NCBI GenBank assembly: GCA_026987115.1
Contig: JALSNF010000016.1
Coordinates: 1 to 64,000, forward strand
Length of the DNA stretch: 64,000 nucleotides
Direction: 5' to 3'
DNA from: Desulfurobacteriaceae bacterium
GTDB taxonomy: Bacteria; Aquificota; Aquificia; Desulfurobacteriales; Desulfurobacteriaceae
Part shown: positions 52,377-60,862 of the stretch, one piece after another
Position numbering within the stretch: the first letter of the stretch is position 1
Layout of the letters: every line of letters starts with the position of its first letter
The notes under the pieces: model-generated
The model's database searches: none
Told to the model about the DNA's origin: nothing
Seen by the model: only the letters and a program-made list of their open reading frames with translations
Translations under genes and position numbers: made by a program

Positions 52377-53036
52377 ATGAAAGTGTGTGAACACTTCTTG
52401 TCAATTCAGGGAGAGGGACTTACGGTGGGAGCTCCCTCTTTGTTTGTTAGAAGCGGAAGGTGCTCGGTAGGGTGCAGGTTCTGCGACACTAAGTACTCGT
52501 GGAACTCAGGAAAAGAGCTGACCCCCGAGGAAGTAAGGGAAATAGTGCTTTCAAGCAGAGTAAAGAGGGTGGTTATAACCGGAGGGGAGCCTTTAGAGGA
52601 GGAAGACCTACCCCAAGTTCTTAAGAAGCTGGCAGAGCTGGAGGAGGTTGAAGGAATTACCCTTGAAACCTGCGGGCACTTTTTTAGGGAGCTCCCAAAG
52701 GAGAAGCTCTACTTAGTCTTATCTCCGAAACCTCCCACTATGGGAGTTAAGTTCCCTAAGGGGGAGCTCTTAAAGTTCCTAAGCTTCTACGACCAATTAG
52801 AGCTAAAGTTTACCCTTTACTCAGAGGAAGACTTTAGGGAGATAAAGGCTTTTCTAAAGGAAAACAGGGAAGCTGTTCCTGAACCTGTAGTCCTTCAGCC
52901 ACTTGAAGTTCCAGGTAAACCTTATAGGGAAACCGCTAAGAAAGTGGTAGAAATGGTGTTAAAGGATAGAGACTTTATAAACTCCTTTAAAGTAAGGATA
53001 ATACCTCAGGTTCACAAACTTTTAGGGCTTAAGTAA
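52377..53036 (+). CDS. queE: 7-carboxy-7-deazaguanine synthase (QueE)
   Basis: Radical SAM enzyme of 219 residues in queuosine/deazapurine synthesis. The cluster motif CSVGCRFCDTKYSW (CX3CX2C, about 29-42) is preceded by SIQGEGLTVGAPSLFVR, the family's opening. The SAM-site ITGGEPLEEEDL follows. ATG lies two bases after cobO, and the stop overlaps waaA as TAATG. Confidence 0.94.
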   Translation: MKVCEHFLSIQGEGLTVGAPSLFVRSGRCSVGCRFCDTKYSWNSGKELTPEEVREIVLSSRVKRVVITGGEPLEEEDLPQVLKKLAELEEVEGITLETCGHFFRELPKEKLYLVLSPKPPTMGVKFPKGELLKFLSFYDQLELKFTLYSEEDFREIKAFLKENREAVPEPVVLQPLEVPGKPYRETAKKVVEMVLKDRDFINSFKVRIIPQVHKLLGLK

Positions 53037-54214
53037 TGTTCTGGCTTTACAACTTCTTCCTTCTCCTATCTCTTCCCCTCTTTCCCCTGCTAAAACTAAA
53101 GGCAAAAAAGAGGGGGAAGTTAAGCTTAAGGACGAGGTTTCAAACAGACTTTAAAGGAGCTCAAGGTAAATTACTCCTTCACGCTTCAAGCGTAGGGGAA
53201 GTAAATACCGTAAAGCCTCTCGTAGAAAAGTTAAAGGGAAACTTAGCTTTAACTACCTTTACAGATTACGGATTAAAGAGGGCTAAGGAGCTCTTCCCTG
53301 AAGTCCCTAAAAGGCTCCTTCCCCTTGACCTATACCCTATAACAAAAGCCTTTCTAAAAAAGGCAAGGCCGGAAAAGCTCTTAATATACGAGACGGAAAT
53401 CTGGCCCTCCTTACTAAAAAGTGCAAGGGAGCTTAAAATTCCTACCTACTTTGTAAGCGGAAAAATCGGGAAGAGGACTTATTCAAGGGCAGTTAAGCTA
53501 AAGAAACTGTTAAAGCCTTTTGTAGAGGAGGCCTTTTTCCTTGCAAGAAGTCAAGAAGACGGAGAAAGGGCAGTTGAACTAGGATTTAAAAAGGTAAAAG
53601 TGGTGGGAGACCTTAAAGTTGACTACACTCCGCCTAAAGAGCTCCCTCCTTTAGAGGTAGAGGGGAAGCGAAAAGTAATAATATGGGGAAGCACTCACCC
53701 GGGGGAAGAAGAGCTTGCCCTTAAGCTCCACAGTGCCCTAAAAGGAGAGTTTAACGACCTTTTAACCATAGTAGCTCCTAGGCACACGGGGAGAGAGGTA
53801 AACTTACCAAAAGCAGTTAGAAGGAGCCAGACGAAAAGGGTTCCAAGAGAGGCAGAATTCTACATAGTGGACACGGTAGGGGAGCTCTCAGGCCTTTATT
53901 CTTACGGGGACCTTTGCATAGTTGGAGGAAGCTTCGTTAAAGGGGTTGGAGGACACAACTTGGTTGAACCTGTTGCCCTTAAAAGGCCTACCGTTATAGG
54001 GGAGTACGGAGAGGAGTTCTTCCACATTGCACGCTCCCTTAAAGTTCCAATTTTAAAGAGAGAAGAACTTTTCAGTTTTGCCTACAATCTACTTAAAAGG
54101 GATGAGCTTTCTAAAGAGCTCTCAAGTAAGTCTTACTCCCTGTGGCTGAAGGAAAGAGGGGTAGCCGAGAGGATAGTAGAAGAGGTGCTAGAAGGTGAAA
54201 CTAAACGAAATTAG
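53036..54214 (+). CDS. waaA: 3-deoxy-D-manno-octulosonic-acid (Kdo) transferase
   Basis: GT30 enzyme of 392 residues that adds Kdo to lipid A precursor at the inner face of the inner membrane. It has an N-terminal membrane anchor (LYNFFLLLSLPLFPLL), HASSVGEVNTVKPLV (about 50-64, with the catalytic Glu), YETEIWPSLL, and VIWGSTHPGEEEL and the GGSFVKGVGGHNLVEPVAL donor loop. It overlaps lpxK by 20 bases. Confidence 0.95.
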   Translation: MFWLYNFFLLLSLPLFPLLKLKAKKRGKLSLRTRFQTDFKGAQGKLLLHASSVGEVNTVKPLVEKLKGNLALTTFTDYGLKRAKELFPEVPKRLLPLDLYPITKAFLKKARPEKLLIYETEIWPSLLKSARELKIPTYFVSGKIGKRTYSRAVKLKKLLKPFVEEAFFLARSQEDGERAVELGFKKVKVVGDLKVDYTPPKELPPLEVEGKRKVIIWGSTHPGEEELALKLHSALKGEFNDLLTIVAPRHTGREVNLPKAVRRSQTKRVPREAEFYIVDTVGELSGLYSYGDLCIVGGSFVKGVGGHNLVEPVALKRPTVIGEYGEEFFHIARSLKVPILKREELFSFAYNLLKRDELSKELSSKSYSLWLKERGVAERIVEEVLEGETKRN

Positions 54215-55277
54215 AGTTAAGACTTTAAGAAAAGAGGGAGCTTATAAGTTCCTTTACCCTCCCCTTTACTTTCTGTCAAAGGTTTACTGTCTTGGGAGCT
54301 CTCTAAGAAACTACCTTTACGATAAAGGATTCCTTCCCAGTAGGGAGTTTAAACTTCCCGTAATATCGGTAGGAAACATAACCGCAGGAGGAAGCGGGAA
54401 AACCCCGCTTGTTGAAACTGTCTATCTCTACTTAGAGGAAGCCGGATTTTCCCCGACGATAGTTTCAAGGGGATACAAAGGGAAAGAGAAAGGCCCAGAG
54501 TTTGCAACCGGTGAAGAGGAAAGGTTCGGAGACGAGGCTTCTGTTTACGCTATAAAAGGTTATAAAACCGTAGTTTCAAAGGAGAAGGTAAAGGGAATAG
54601 AGTTTGCCTTTGAAAGGGGAGCAAACGCAGTTATACTTGACGACGGCTTCCAGTATAGGAAAGTAGTTCCCACCGTTAACTTAGTGGCAATAGACCCCTT
54701 TAACCCCTTTGGAGACGGCCACTGCCTACCTTTGGGCCTTTTAAGGGAACATCTAAACAACCTTGAAAGGGCAGACGCCTTTGTTATAACCAGGGCAAAT
54801 TTGGTTTCTGAGAAAAGGCTTGAGAGCTTAGAGCTCTACCTTAGAACCTTCCAAAAGCCCATATTTAGAGCCTCTCAACAGTTTAAGTTCTGGGTAAACG
54901 AAAACTTTGAAAAGACATCTCCTCCTAAAGAGAGGGAAGTTGACCTGTTTTGCGGAATAGGAAACCCTCAACAGTTTTTAAAGATGGTGATAGGTTTAGG
55001 CTATAAGGTTAGAAATTACATAGTATATGAAGACCACCACAAATACACCCAAAAAGACCTTGACTTCTTAAAAACCTTAAAGAACCCTATAACCACTGAG
55101 AAAGACTTAATAAAGCTAAAAGGAAAGCTAAAGGGAGTGAGAGCTCCCGTTTTAAAGCTTGAAGCCTTCGGTCTAAAAGAGTTCATCCTTGGAAACATAA
55201 AGGGAACGGTTAAAGCTCAAGAGGAAGAAGTTGAAGGAGAGCTTGCACCTTCTGGAATATCTGGCTTTAAACCTTAG
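54195..55277 (+). CDS. lpxK: Tetraacyldisaccharide 4'-kinase
   Basis: 360-residue membrane-associated kinase that phosphorylates the 4' position of lipid A precursor. It has an N-terminal hydrophobic helix, then Walker A GNITAGGSGKTPLVE (about 59-73), ILDDGFQYRK (catalytic Asp region) and DPFNPFGDGHCLPLGLLRE. The end runs past the typical C-terminus with an acidic stretch. GTG 54195 lies within waaA, preceded by GAGG. The last 47 bases overlap the next gene. Confidence 0.95.
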   Translation: MKLNEIRVKTLRKEGAYKFLYPPLYFLSKVYCLGSSLRNYLYDKGFLPSREFKLPVISVGNITAGGSGKTPLVETVYLYLEEAGFSPTIVSRGYKGKEKGPEFATGEEERFGDEASVYAIKGYKTVVSKEKVKGIEFAFERGANAVILDDGFQYRKVVPTVNLVAIDPFNPFGDGHCLPLGLLREHLNNLERADAFVITRANLVSEKRLESLELYLRTFQKPIFRASQQFKFWVNENFEKTSPPKEREVDLFCGIGNPQQFLKMVIGLGYKVRNYIVYEDHHKYTQKDLDFLKTLKNPITTEKDLIKLKGKLKGVRAPVLKLEAFGLKEFILGNIKGTVKAQEEEVEGELAPSGISGFKP

Positions 55278-56097
55278 CCTGAAAGGAATTTGGCGCCTTA
55301 AAAGGGAAAGGGCAATGGCGCTAGGCAGGCTTTTAGGCTCCCTCTTTTACAACTACCCGAGAGTAAAGAGGGTAAGCGAAGAGAACTTAGAGTTTACGGG
55401 CTTCAGCCGAGAAATAGGAAAAGAGGCTTTTAAAAACTTCTTGGCCTTTAGTTTAGACTTTTTTAAGCTTCCTACCTACACTTACTCTTACCTTTCTTCC
55501 CTCTTTTACACTCCTCAGATTTCTAAACTTCCAAAGGAGGGAGGCTTTCTCCTTACTGCTCACATAGGAAACTGGGAGCTTATGGGAGCTCTCTTTTCTA
55601 GACTCTCTGGAGGGAAACTGGCAGTAGTTGCAAAGCCCCTGAAAAATAAAAGAGTAAACAGGCTGATAAATTCAATAAGGGAGAGCTGGGGAATAAGGGT
55701 AATACCTACAGGTAGAGGGCTTGAGATACTGAGGGAGCTAAAGAGAGGGAACTTTGTAGGAATCCTCTTAGACCAAAGACCTAAAGTAAAGGAGGGGTAC
55801 TTAACCACCTTTTTAGGAAGAAAGGCCTACACCAACAAGGGCCTTGCTCTCCTTTCCCTTAAAACAGGAAAGCCTGTAATTCCTGCATTTTGCTTTCTGG
55901 AAGGAGAGAAGTACAAGATAGAGATTTACGAGCCAATATACCCTCAAGGGAAAACCCCTCAAGAGCTTACCCAACTTTACACAAGTGCAATAGAAAAAGC
56001 AGTAAGGAAACACCCCGAGCAGTGGTTCTGGTTCCACAGGAGGTTTAAAAACTCCCCTGAGTTTAAAAAGTGGAAGGAGGAAAAGGTTAATGCTTAA
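55231..56097 (+). CDS. Lipid A acyltransferase (LpxL/HtrB-like)
   Basis: 288-residue acyltransferase of the LpxL/LpxM family that adds a secondary acyl chain to Kdo-lipid A. The catalytic HX4E motif is LTAHIGNWELMGALF (about 108-122), followed by VAKPLKNKRVNRLINSIRE, IPTGRGL and GILLDQRP. The start is TTG 55231, with GAGG six bases upstream, inside lpxK. A TTG four codons later is possible. LpxL and LpxM cannot be told apart. Confidence 0.9.
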   Translation: MKESLHLLEYLALNLSLKGIWRLKRERAMALGRLLGSLFYNYPRVKRVSEENLEFTGFSREIGKEAFKNFLAFSLDFFKLPTYTYSYLSSLFYTPQISKLPKEGGFLLTAHIGNWELMGALFSRLSGGKLAVVAKPLKNKRVNRLINSIRESWGIRVIPTGRGLEILRELKRGNFVGILLDQRPKVKEGYLTTFLGRKAYTNKGLALLSLKTGKPVIPAFCFLEGEKYKIEIYEPIYPQGKTPQELTQLYTSAIEKAVRKHPEQWFWFHRRFKNSPEFKKWKEEKVNA

Positions 56098-56350
56098 GGC
56101 TTTAAAGCTCTTCCTTAAGGGAGCTCTCTTAGACCAGTCAACGGAAAAGATAGAGGCAAAGTCTAAAGAGCTCAATGATAGACTTTTGCTCTTAATACTT
56201 AGTCATAAGCTAGGGGTACCCAATCCCTTTTTCTACCACTGTGTAGAGCTCTTGCCTTACCTTTCTGAAAACCTTAAAGGTTTAGAAAGGAGAATCCTTG
56301 ACAGGAAAAGCTTAATCTCAAGGTTAACGGGGGAGATAGGTGAACCTTAA
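56090..56350 (+). CDS. Unknown small protein, 86 aa, before ArsA-like gene
   Basis: Helical, soluble-looking and basic at the start (MLKALKLFLKGALLDQSTEK). A mid-part PNPFFYHCVELLPYLSENLKG follows. I recognise no family. It overlaps the acyltransferase by eight bases and the ArsA-type ATPase by eleven, so it is co-translated with both. Context makes it a possible partner of the ATPase. Confidence 0.65.
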   Translation: MLKALKLFLKGALLDQSTEKIEAKSKELNDRLLLLILSHKLGVPNPFFYHCVELLPYLSENLKGLERRILDRKSLISRLTGEIGEP

Positions 56351-57233
56351 CGGGTTTAAGTACTTTTTCCTATCAGGGAAAGGAGGGGTAGGCAAGACTA
56401 CCTCCTCAATCTTAATGGCCCTTTACTTTTCCCAAAGAGGAGAAAAGACCCTCCTTGTCTCACTTGACCCGGCCCACTCTTTGGGGATAGCCCTTAAGGC
56501 CAAGCTGGGGGAGCTCCCTAAAAAAGTAGAGGAAAAGCTGTTTGCACTTGAAGTAAATCCTGAAAAAGAGATGGAAAAATACCTTAAAAAGGTAGAAAAG
56601 GAAGCCCGCCAGATTGTAAGTCCTGCCTTTTTGGGAGAAGTGGAGGAGGAGTTAAAGTTGGCCCATAGCTCTCCGGGAGCTCTTGAACTTGCAACTGCAG
56701 ACGCAATATACAGGATTGCCGTTGAAGGAAGAGGTTTTGACAAGATAGTCTTTGACACTGCGCCTTCAGGCTACACGGTAAGGCTCGTTGCATCTCCCAA
56801 TTCAATAGTTAAGTGGTGGAAAGGGCTAATATCAGTAAGGGAAGAAGCCTTAAAGTATGAGTTCTTAAGCAACCTGAAGGAAAAGAGAAAACTTAAGGAA
56901 ATCTTCCGAGAAGACCCGATTTTAAAAGTGTTAACTAAAAGGCTAAAAGAGTATGAGACGCTAAAAGAGCTCTTTACCGGTAAGGAAACGGCCTTTGGAG
57001 TAGTTTTTAACGAAGGTCTCCTTCCAAGAGAAATTGGAGTGAGAACTGTAAGGGAGCTTGAAGAGGCTGGAGCTCCGGTAAAGTTCCTGGTGTTTAACAG
57101 AGTAAAAAACGGAATAGAGAGCTTAAAGGCAAAGAACAAAATCGTAATAAAAGTCCCAGAGTTTAAAGAGGAGCCGATAGGGATAGAGAAGTTAAAGGAG
57201 CTACTAAAGCTAACTAGGTGGGAAGTTAAGTAA
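56340..57233 (+). CDS. ArsA/Get3-family ATPase
   Basis: 297 residues, one ATPase domain. The deviant P-loop SGKGGVGKTTSSILMAL (about 12-28) carries the signature lysine of the ArsA/MinD class. SLDPAHSLG (switch I) and FDTAPSGYTVRL (switch II) follow. It lacks the paired metal cysteines of arsenite pumps, and no arsB or arsR is near, so arsenite export is doubtful. A membrane-protein targeting or other chaperone role, as in Get3, fits better but is inference. GTG 56340 has GGGGGAG four bases upstream. Confidence 0.8.
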   Translation: MNLNGFKYFFLSGKGGVGKTTSSILMALYFSQRGEKTLLVSLDPAHSLGIALKAKLGELPKKVEEKLFALEVNPEKEMEKYLKKVEKEARQIVSPAFLGEVEEELKLAHSSPGALELATADAIYRIAVEGRGFDKIVFDTAPSGYTVRLVASPNSIVKWWKGLISVREEALKYEFLSNLKEKRKLKEIFREDPILKVLTKRLKEYETLKELFTGKETAFGVVFNEGLLPREIGVRTVRELEEAGAPVKFLVFNRVKNGIESLKAKNKIVIKVPEFKEEPIGIEKLKELLKLTRWEVK

Positions 57234-57250
57234 GGGGCGTTAACCGCCCC
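57234..57250. terminator. Bidirectional hairpin between convergent arsA-like and superoxide reductase genes
   Basis: GGGGCG (57234-57239) pairs with CGCCCC (57245-57250) around TTAAC, directly after the ATPase stop and five bases from the superoxide reductase stop. There is no T run on the plus strand; the minus side is followed by TTACTTAACTT. Confidence 0.65.
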
Positions 57251-57255
57251 GAGAA

Positions 57256-57591
57256 CTACTCTTCAACTTCAACAACTACGTCTTCGCTGTGCCAAAGGCC
57301 GTGGAGGTTGCAATAAGCGTGAGCTGTTAAAGTGGTAGTCTGCTCAAGTTTAATCTTGAAGACTACTTCAGAAGCAGCCCTTTCGGGCTCAAGGTCTGCC
57401 CTTCCAGCTAAAAAGTCTCCGGCCCAGAGGGAGATGTGTGAAATCCAGTGCTCTTTAGTGTTTGGGTGGGGAATGTCCTTCCCGACTACGACCTTAACTT
57501 CAAACCACTCTCCTTTCTTTACTTTAGAAGGAGCCTCTATAACTGGAGTGTGCTTCCTCTTGCCTTCTGGCTCTGGTCCGTGAACTTTCAT
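57256..57591 (-). CDS. Superoxide reductase (neelaredoxin type)
   Basis: 111 residues. The SOR iron site ligands are visible: His in KHTPVI (near residue 14), two His in HPNTKEHWISHISLW (about 47-55), and Cys and His in CNLHGLWHS near 95. The N-terminal desulforedoxin domain is absent, so it is the 1-iron neelaredoxin class. It reduces superoxide to peroxide in anaerobes, using rubredoxin-like donors. AGGAGG precedes the ATG. It follows the suf genes on the same strand, which links it to iron-sulfur protection. Confidence 0.93.
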   Translation of the reverse strand: MKVHGPEPEGKRKHTPVIEAPSKVKKGEWFEVKVVVGKDIPHPNTKEHWISHISLWAGDFLAGRADLEPERAASEVVFKIKLEQTTTLTAHAYCNLHGLWHSEDVVVEVEE

Positions 57592-57623
57592 CTTTCCTCC
57601 TCCTTATTTAAAGTTGTTTTCTC

Positions 57624-58568
57624 CTACCTTAACATTCCTTGAACTATCACGTCAACTGCCTCGTCTTCAGAAAGGCCTCTTGCCATTAAAGTCTCAAGCT
57701 GTTTCTTATCTATGCTTCCAATTGCCGCCTCGTGGGTTACCTTAGCGGTCTCGTCGTTAACGACGACAACAGGAACGGCCTTAACCACTACATCTTTACC
57801 CCTTATAACCTCTGAACAGTCTATGTGTCCCCTACACCTTGGAGCGTTCCCGTAAGTTTCGCCTACGAAAGTTGCCTTAGTCTGGTCAACGGCGATTATA
57901 CGGCTTTTAGAAATACCCCTTGACTCCTCTCCGTTAAGGTGAATAACGTCCTCAACATAAATCTCGTCGTCCCTCTTGCCAATCATCTTGGTTTCAAAAA
58001 CTGCAACTCCTTTCCTGTCAACTTGAGCTTTTAAAACTATCTTAACCTTTCCTGCCCTTCCCCTTGTCTGCTTAAAAACGGAGCGGAAGTAAGCGTTTTC
58101 TCCTATGTAGGCGTCTGTCTCCGTCTCAAGCTCAACGAAGGTCTCTTCACCGTTGTAGTGAAGGTCAAGGAACTCAAACTTTGCGTTCTTCTCAACCCTT
58201 ACTTTAAGCTTGTTCTTGTGCTTTAGCTTTATTCCCTCTGCCATAGCGCCGTAAACCTGGAACTTAACGTCTGCCCCTTCTCCGACTACTATTTCCCCTT
58301 CTGTAGTCTGAACTTCGGTAGTTTCTGCAGCCCCAAAACACAGGACAACGGGTTCTTCAAGTTTCGTCCCAGGCTCAATGTAAACCTTGGTCTTTACGCC
58401 GGTTGGGGTCTCTATAACCTCAGAGCGGACCCCAGGAGCAGGATACCTTACGACTACCTTGTTCCTGTCAACAAGCAGATTAAACTTGTTTTTAACAAAC
58501 AGCTCTTTTGGAAGTCCTATCTGAACAAACTTTTTTCCTATACTATCAAGAGCTCCTTTAGTTTTCAC
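57624..58568 (-). CDS. SufB/SufD-family Fe-S assembly scaffold (short form)
   Basis: 314 residues with the right-handed beta-helix core of SufB/SufD: FVGETYGNAPRCRGHIDCSEVIRG-like region (near 240, in shorter pieces FVGETYG and HIDCSEV) and EAAIGSIDKKQLETLMARGL near 285. It is much shorter than typical bacterial SufB (about 470), matching archaeal-type SufB/D. With SufC it would build and pass on Fe-S clusters. GTG 58568 has GGAGG five bases upstream. Confidence 0.88.
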   Translation of the reverse strand: MKTKGALDSIGKKFVQIGLPKELFVKNKFNLLVDRNKVVVRYPAPGVRSEVIETPTGVKTKVYIEPGTKLEEPVVLCFGAAETTEVQTTEGEIVVGEGADVKFQVYGAMAEGIKLKHKNKLKVRVEKNAKFEFLDLHYNGEETFVELETETDAYIGENAYFRSVFKQTRGRAGKVKIVLKAQVDRKGVAVFETKMIGKRDDEIYVEDVIHLNGEESRGISKSRIIAVDQTKATFVGETYGNAPRCRGHIDCSEVIRGKDVVVKAVPVVVVNDETAKVTHEAAIGSIDKKQLETLMARGLSEDEAVDVIVQGMLR

Positions 58569-59301
58569 CTTTACCTCCTACAAGCTCAGGGTTTCTAACT
58601 TCACACTTAACGCACATGGTCTTAAACTTCTGGCCAACTTCCTTGGGGCTTCCCGTTTGAACTACTTTGCCGTCGCACATTAAAGTTGCCCTGTCGGCTA
58701 TTTCGGCAATCTCTTCCCTGTGGGTAATCATTAAAACGGTGGTTCCCCTGTCTCTCATGACCTTTATCATGTTTGCAATGTCTTCCATAGAGACAAAGTC
58801 AATTCCGGAGTCAGGCTCGTCAAGAATCGCAAGCTCGGGCCTCATTGCGAGGACAGAAGCAAGTTCTACCCTCTTCCTCTCTCCACCTGAGAGGGTCTCG
58901 TCAACGAACCTGTTTAAGTAGGTGCAGTCTAAACCTACCAGCTCTAAGCACTCAAGAGTGTCAAGCTCAGGGTTCTTTCTGCCAGAGAGCTTTAAGTACT
59001 CCTCAACGGTTATGCCCTCAAACCTTGCAGGGTCTTGCCAAGCAAGAGTTATTCCTAAATTGGCCCTTTCGTCTATTCCAAGACCGTTAAGGAGGTTTCC
59101 TTTAAAGACAATTTCTCCGCCGGTAGGCTCCTTTAGACCGTTAATTCCCATTACTAGTGAAGCGAGGGTTGACTTCCCAGCACCGTTGGGACCTAAAACT
59201 GCGTGAATTTCCCCTTTGTTAACTACTAAGTTAACGCCCTTTAAAATCGGCTTTCCTTCTATCTCAAGCTTTACGTCGTTTACCGTTAAAATCGGCTCCA
59301 C
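58558..59301 (-). CDS. sufC: Fe-S cluster assembly ATPase SufC
   Basis: 247-residue ABC ATPase. Walker A GPNGAGKSTLASLVMG (about 34-49), signature LSGGERKRVELA and Walker B LAILDEPDSGID fit SufC, which drives the SufB/D scaffold. I start at GTG 59301: GGAGG lies six bases upstream. The earlier GTG 59313 lies only a base or so from its own weak site. The promoter is at 59329-59357. Confidence 0.92.
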   Translation of the reverse strand: MEPILTVNDVKLEIEGKPILKGVNLVVNKGEIHAVLGPNGAGKSTLASLVMGINGLKEPTGGEIVFKGNLLNGLGIDERANLGITLAWQDPARFEGITVEEYLKLSGRKNPELDTLECLELVGLDCTYLNRFVDETLSGGERKRVELASVLAMRPELAILDEPDSGIDFVSMEDIANMIKVMRDRGTTVLMITHREEIAEIADRATLMCDGKVVQTGSPKEVGQKFKTMCVKCEVRNPELVGGKGEN

Positions 59302-59328
59302 CTTAACCTCCACTTCCTTTTAACATTA

Positions 59329-59357
59329 ATCTTATATCTAAAGTGAAACTGTGTCAA
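59329..59357 (-). promoter_or_regulatory. Promoter of the suf-SOR operon
   Basis: Consensus TTGACA (59357-59352) and TAAGAT (59334-59329) with a 17-base spacer on the minus strand. An alternative -10, TATAAG at 59336-59331, has a 15-base spacer. The -35 is a perfect match, rare in this window. The 142-base spacer 59314-59455 holds this promoter, a dyad and the trkA promoter. Confidence 0.65.
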
Positions 59358-59373
59358 TCTCTATCCTTGTCTT

Positions 59374-59393
59374 AATAGTAATCATTATCACTA
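59374..59393. promoter_or_regulatory. Fur-box-like dyad between suf and trkA promoters
   Basis: TAGTAATCATTATCACTA (59376-59393) is an imperfect palindrome with 14 of 18 symmetric positions, and contains TAATCATTATC, which is identical to eleven bases of the classical Fur box. It ends four bases before the trkA -35 (59397) and starts 17 bases upstream of the suf -35, so a bound regulator could affect both. Fur, Zur or an Fe-S sensor are candidates. Confidence 0.45.
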
Positions 59394-59396
59394 CAT

Positions 59397-59424
59397 TTGA
59401 TTAAAAACGGCTCATGCCTATATT
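59397..59424 (+). promoter_or_regulatory. Promoter of the trkA-antiporter operon
   Basis: TTGATT (59397-59402) and TATATT (59419-59424) with a 16-base spacer, 31 bases before ATG 59456. GGAGAGG is the ribosome binding site. Confidence 0.55.
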
Positions 59425-59455
59425 TCCCCTTTGAGTAAACGGAGAGGTTTTCCTT

Positions 59456-60862
59456 ATGAAATTAATTCTCGTTGGTGCCGGTGAGGTAGGGAGGGAGCTC
59501 ATAAAGAGGCTCCAGAAAGACTGGAACATAGTAGTTATTGACCAAGACGAAGGAAAGCTAAAGAAACTCGTTGAGCTCCTTGACTCTGACTCTATGAACA
59601 AGGTTGTCCTCCTTCAGGGGGACGGAACAAGTAAGTTAATGCTTAAAAGGGCAGGAATAGAAGAGGCTACGGTGTTTGTGGCTTCTACTGGGGACGACGA
59701 GGCCAACTTTGAGGCCTGCCGCTTAGCAAAGGAGTTTGACGTTCCGACCGTTTACGCAGTCTCTAACAGCACAGAAAGCGACAAACTCTATGAAAGGGAA
59801 GGTATAAACTTTGTAAATAAAGCCGTTGCAACTGCATCCCAGCTTGAAAGGGAGATAGAGTCTGGAGTAGTAATACCTACGAACATAGGGTTGGGGCAAG
59901 GTGAGGTAATTGAAGTAAGAGTAATGCCAACTTCAATAATAGCAGGCTACCCTGTAGGTAAGTTCTCCTCAAGAAGGTGGAGGATAGTAGCGATATTTAG
60001 GGGGGACAAACTCATAATCCCAAAGCCAAAAACCGTAGTAAGGCCCGGAGACAGGGTTTTAATAGTAGGAGACCCGAAAATATTAAGGTATATAGCAGGT
60101 TTAATTAAGTCAGGTGAGCCTCAGTTTCCGCTGCAGTTTGGAGTGGAAGAGGTAATCTTCCTCCCTACAAGAGACCCAAAAGTTTTAAAAGACGGGAGGT
60201 TTTTCTACGAAAATACGAAGATTCAAAAACTCTCTATATACTACTGTCAAGGAGAGATTAAAGAAGAGGTTGAGTTGTTTAACCAGACTGGAAGAGAGAA
60301 GGTTAAGCTTAAAAAGTTAACGGGTTGTGAAAGGGAGCTTTTTGACCTGTTAAAGGAGGAAAATTTCGGCTTAATAGTTATGCCGAATAAGTATAAGGAG
60401 TTCCCCCTTTACTTGGGAATAAAGACTTTTCCAATAATAGTTGCTGAGGAGACCTTATCTCCAGTAATGGTAGCAAGGGGAACGACGCCGATAGAAAAGA
60501 TATTGGTTCCAGTTTCAGGCTCCTTTAGCAGTTTAAGGGCCCTTGAGGTAGGGATAGAGCTCTCTTTAATGACATCTGCGAAACTAAGTGCTTTGTTCGT
60601 TTCTCCTTCACAGAGGGACCCTAAGGTTAATTCTCTAAGGGAGAAGATAACGAAGATTTCCCACATGTATAAAGTTCCAATTGAGTTTGTAAGGAGGGTG
60701 GGAAATCCCGTAAGGGAGTTTTCCAGGGAGAGTAAGAACTACGACCTTACAGTTATAGGGGCAAGGAAGGGAAGGAAGGTTAACTGGTTTTCCCCTTATC
60801 CTCCCTACTTCATGGTTCACAGGTCAAAGTGTTCATCAATCTTAATATGTGTAGGTGAATAA
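59456..60862 (+). CDS. TrkA-type RCK regulator fused to universal-stress domain
   Basis: 468 residues. TrkA-N: VGAGEVGRELIKRL with the NAD/nucleotide-site acidic end VVIDQD (about 1-120). TrkA-C follows (about 130-215, VIEVRVMPTSIIAGYPVG). A middle region (220-335) looks like a worn USP domain. A recognisable USP domain ends the protein (KILVPVSGSFSSLRALEVGIELS, in parts), though its GxxGxxxxxxxxxGS ATP site is degenerate. It probably gates the co-transcribed antiporter by nucleotide binding. The next ATG overlaps its stop (TAATG). Confidence 0.85.
   Translation: MKLILVGAGEVGRELIKRLQKDWNIVVIDQDEGKLKKLVELLDSDSMNKVVLLQGDGTSKLMLKRAGIEEATVFVASTGDDEANFEACRLAKEFDVPTVYAVSNSTESDKLYEREGINFVNKAVATASQLEREIESGVVIPTNIGLGQGEVIEVRVMPTSIIAGYPVGKFSSRRWRIVAIFRGDKLIIPKPKTVVRPGDRVLIVGDPKILRYIAGLIKSGEPQFPLQFGVEEVIFLPTRDPKVLKDGRFFYENTKIQKLSIYYCQGEIKEEVELFNQTGREKVKLKKLTGCERELFDLLKEENFGLIVMPNKYKEFPLYLGIKTFPIIVAEETLSPVMVARGTTPIEKILVPVSGSFSSLRALEVGIELSLMTSAKLSALFVSPSQRDPKVNSLREKITKISHMYKVPIEFVRRVGNPVREFSRESKNYDLTVIGARKGRKVNWFSPYPPYFMVHRSKCSSILICVGE

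Noticed and set aside
56340-57233. Arsenite-pump ATPase as the name for the ArsA-type gene
   Set aside because: There is no metal cysteine set, only one ATPase domain, and no arsB, arsD or arsR nearby.
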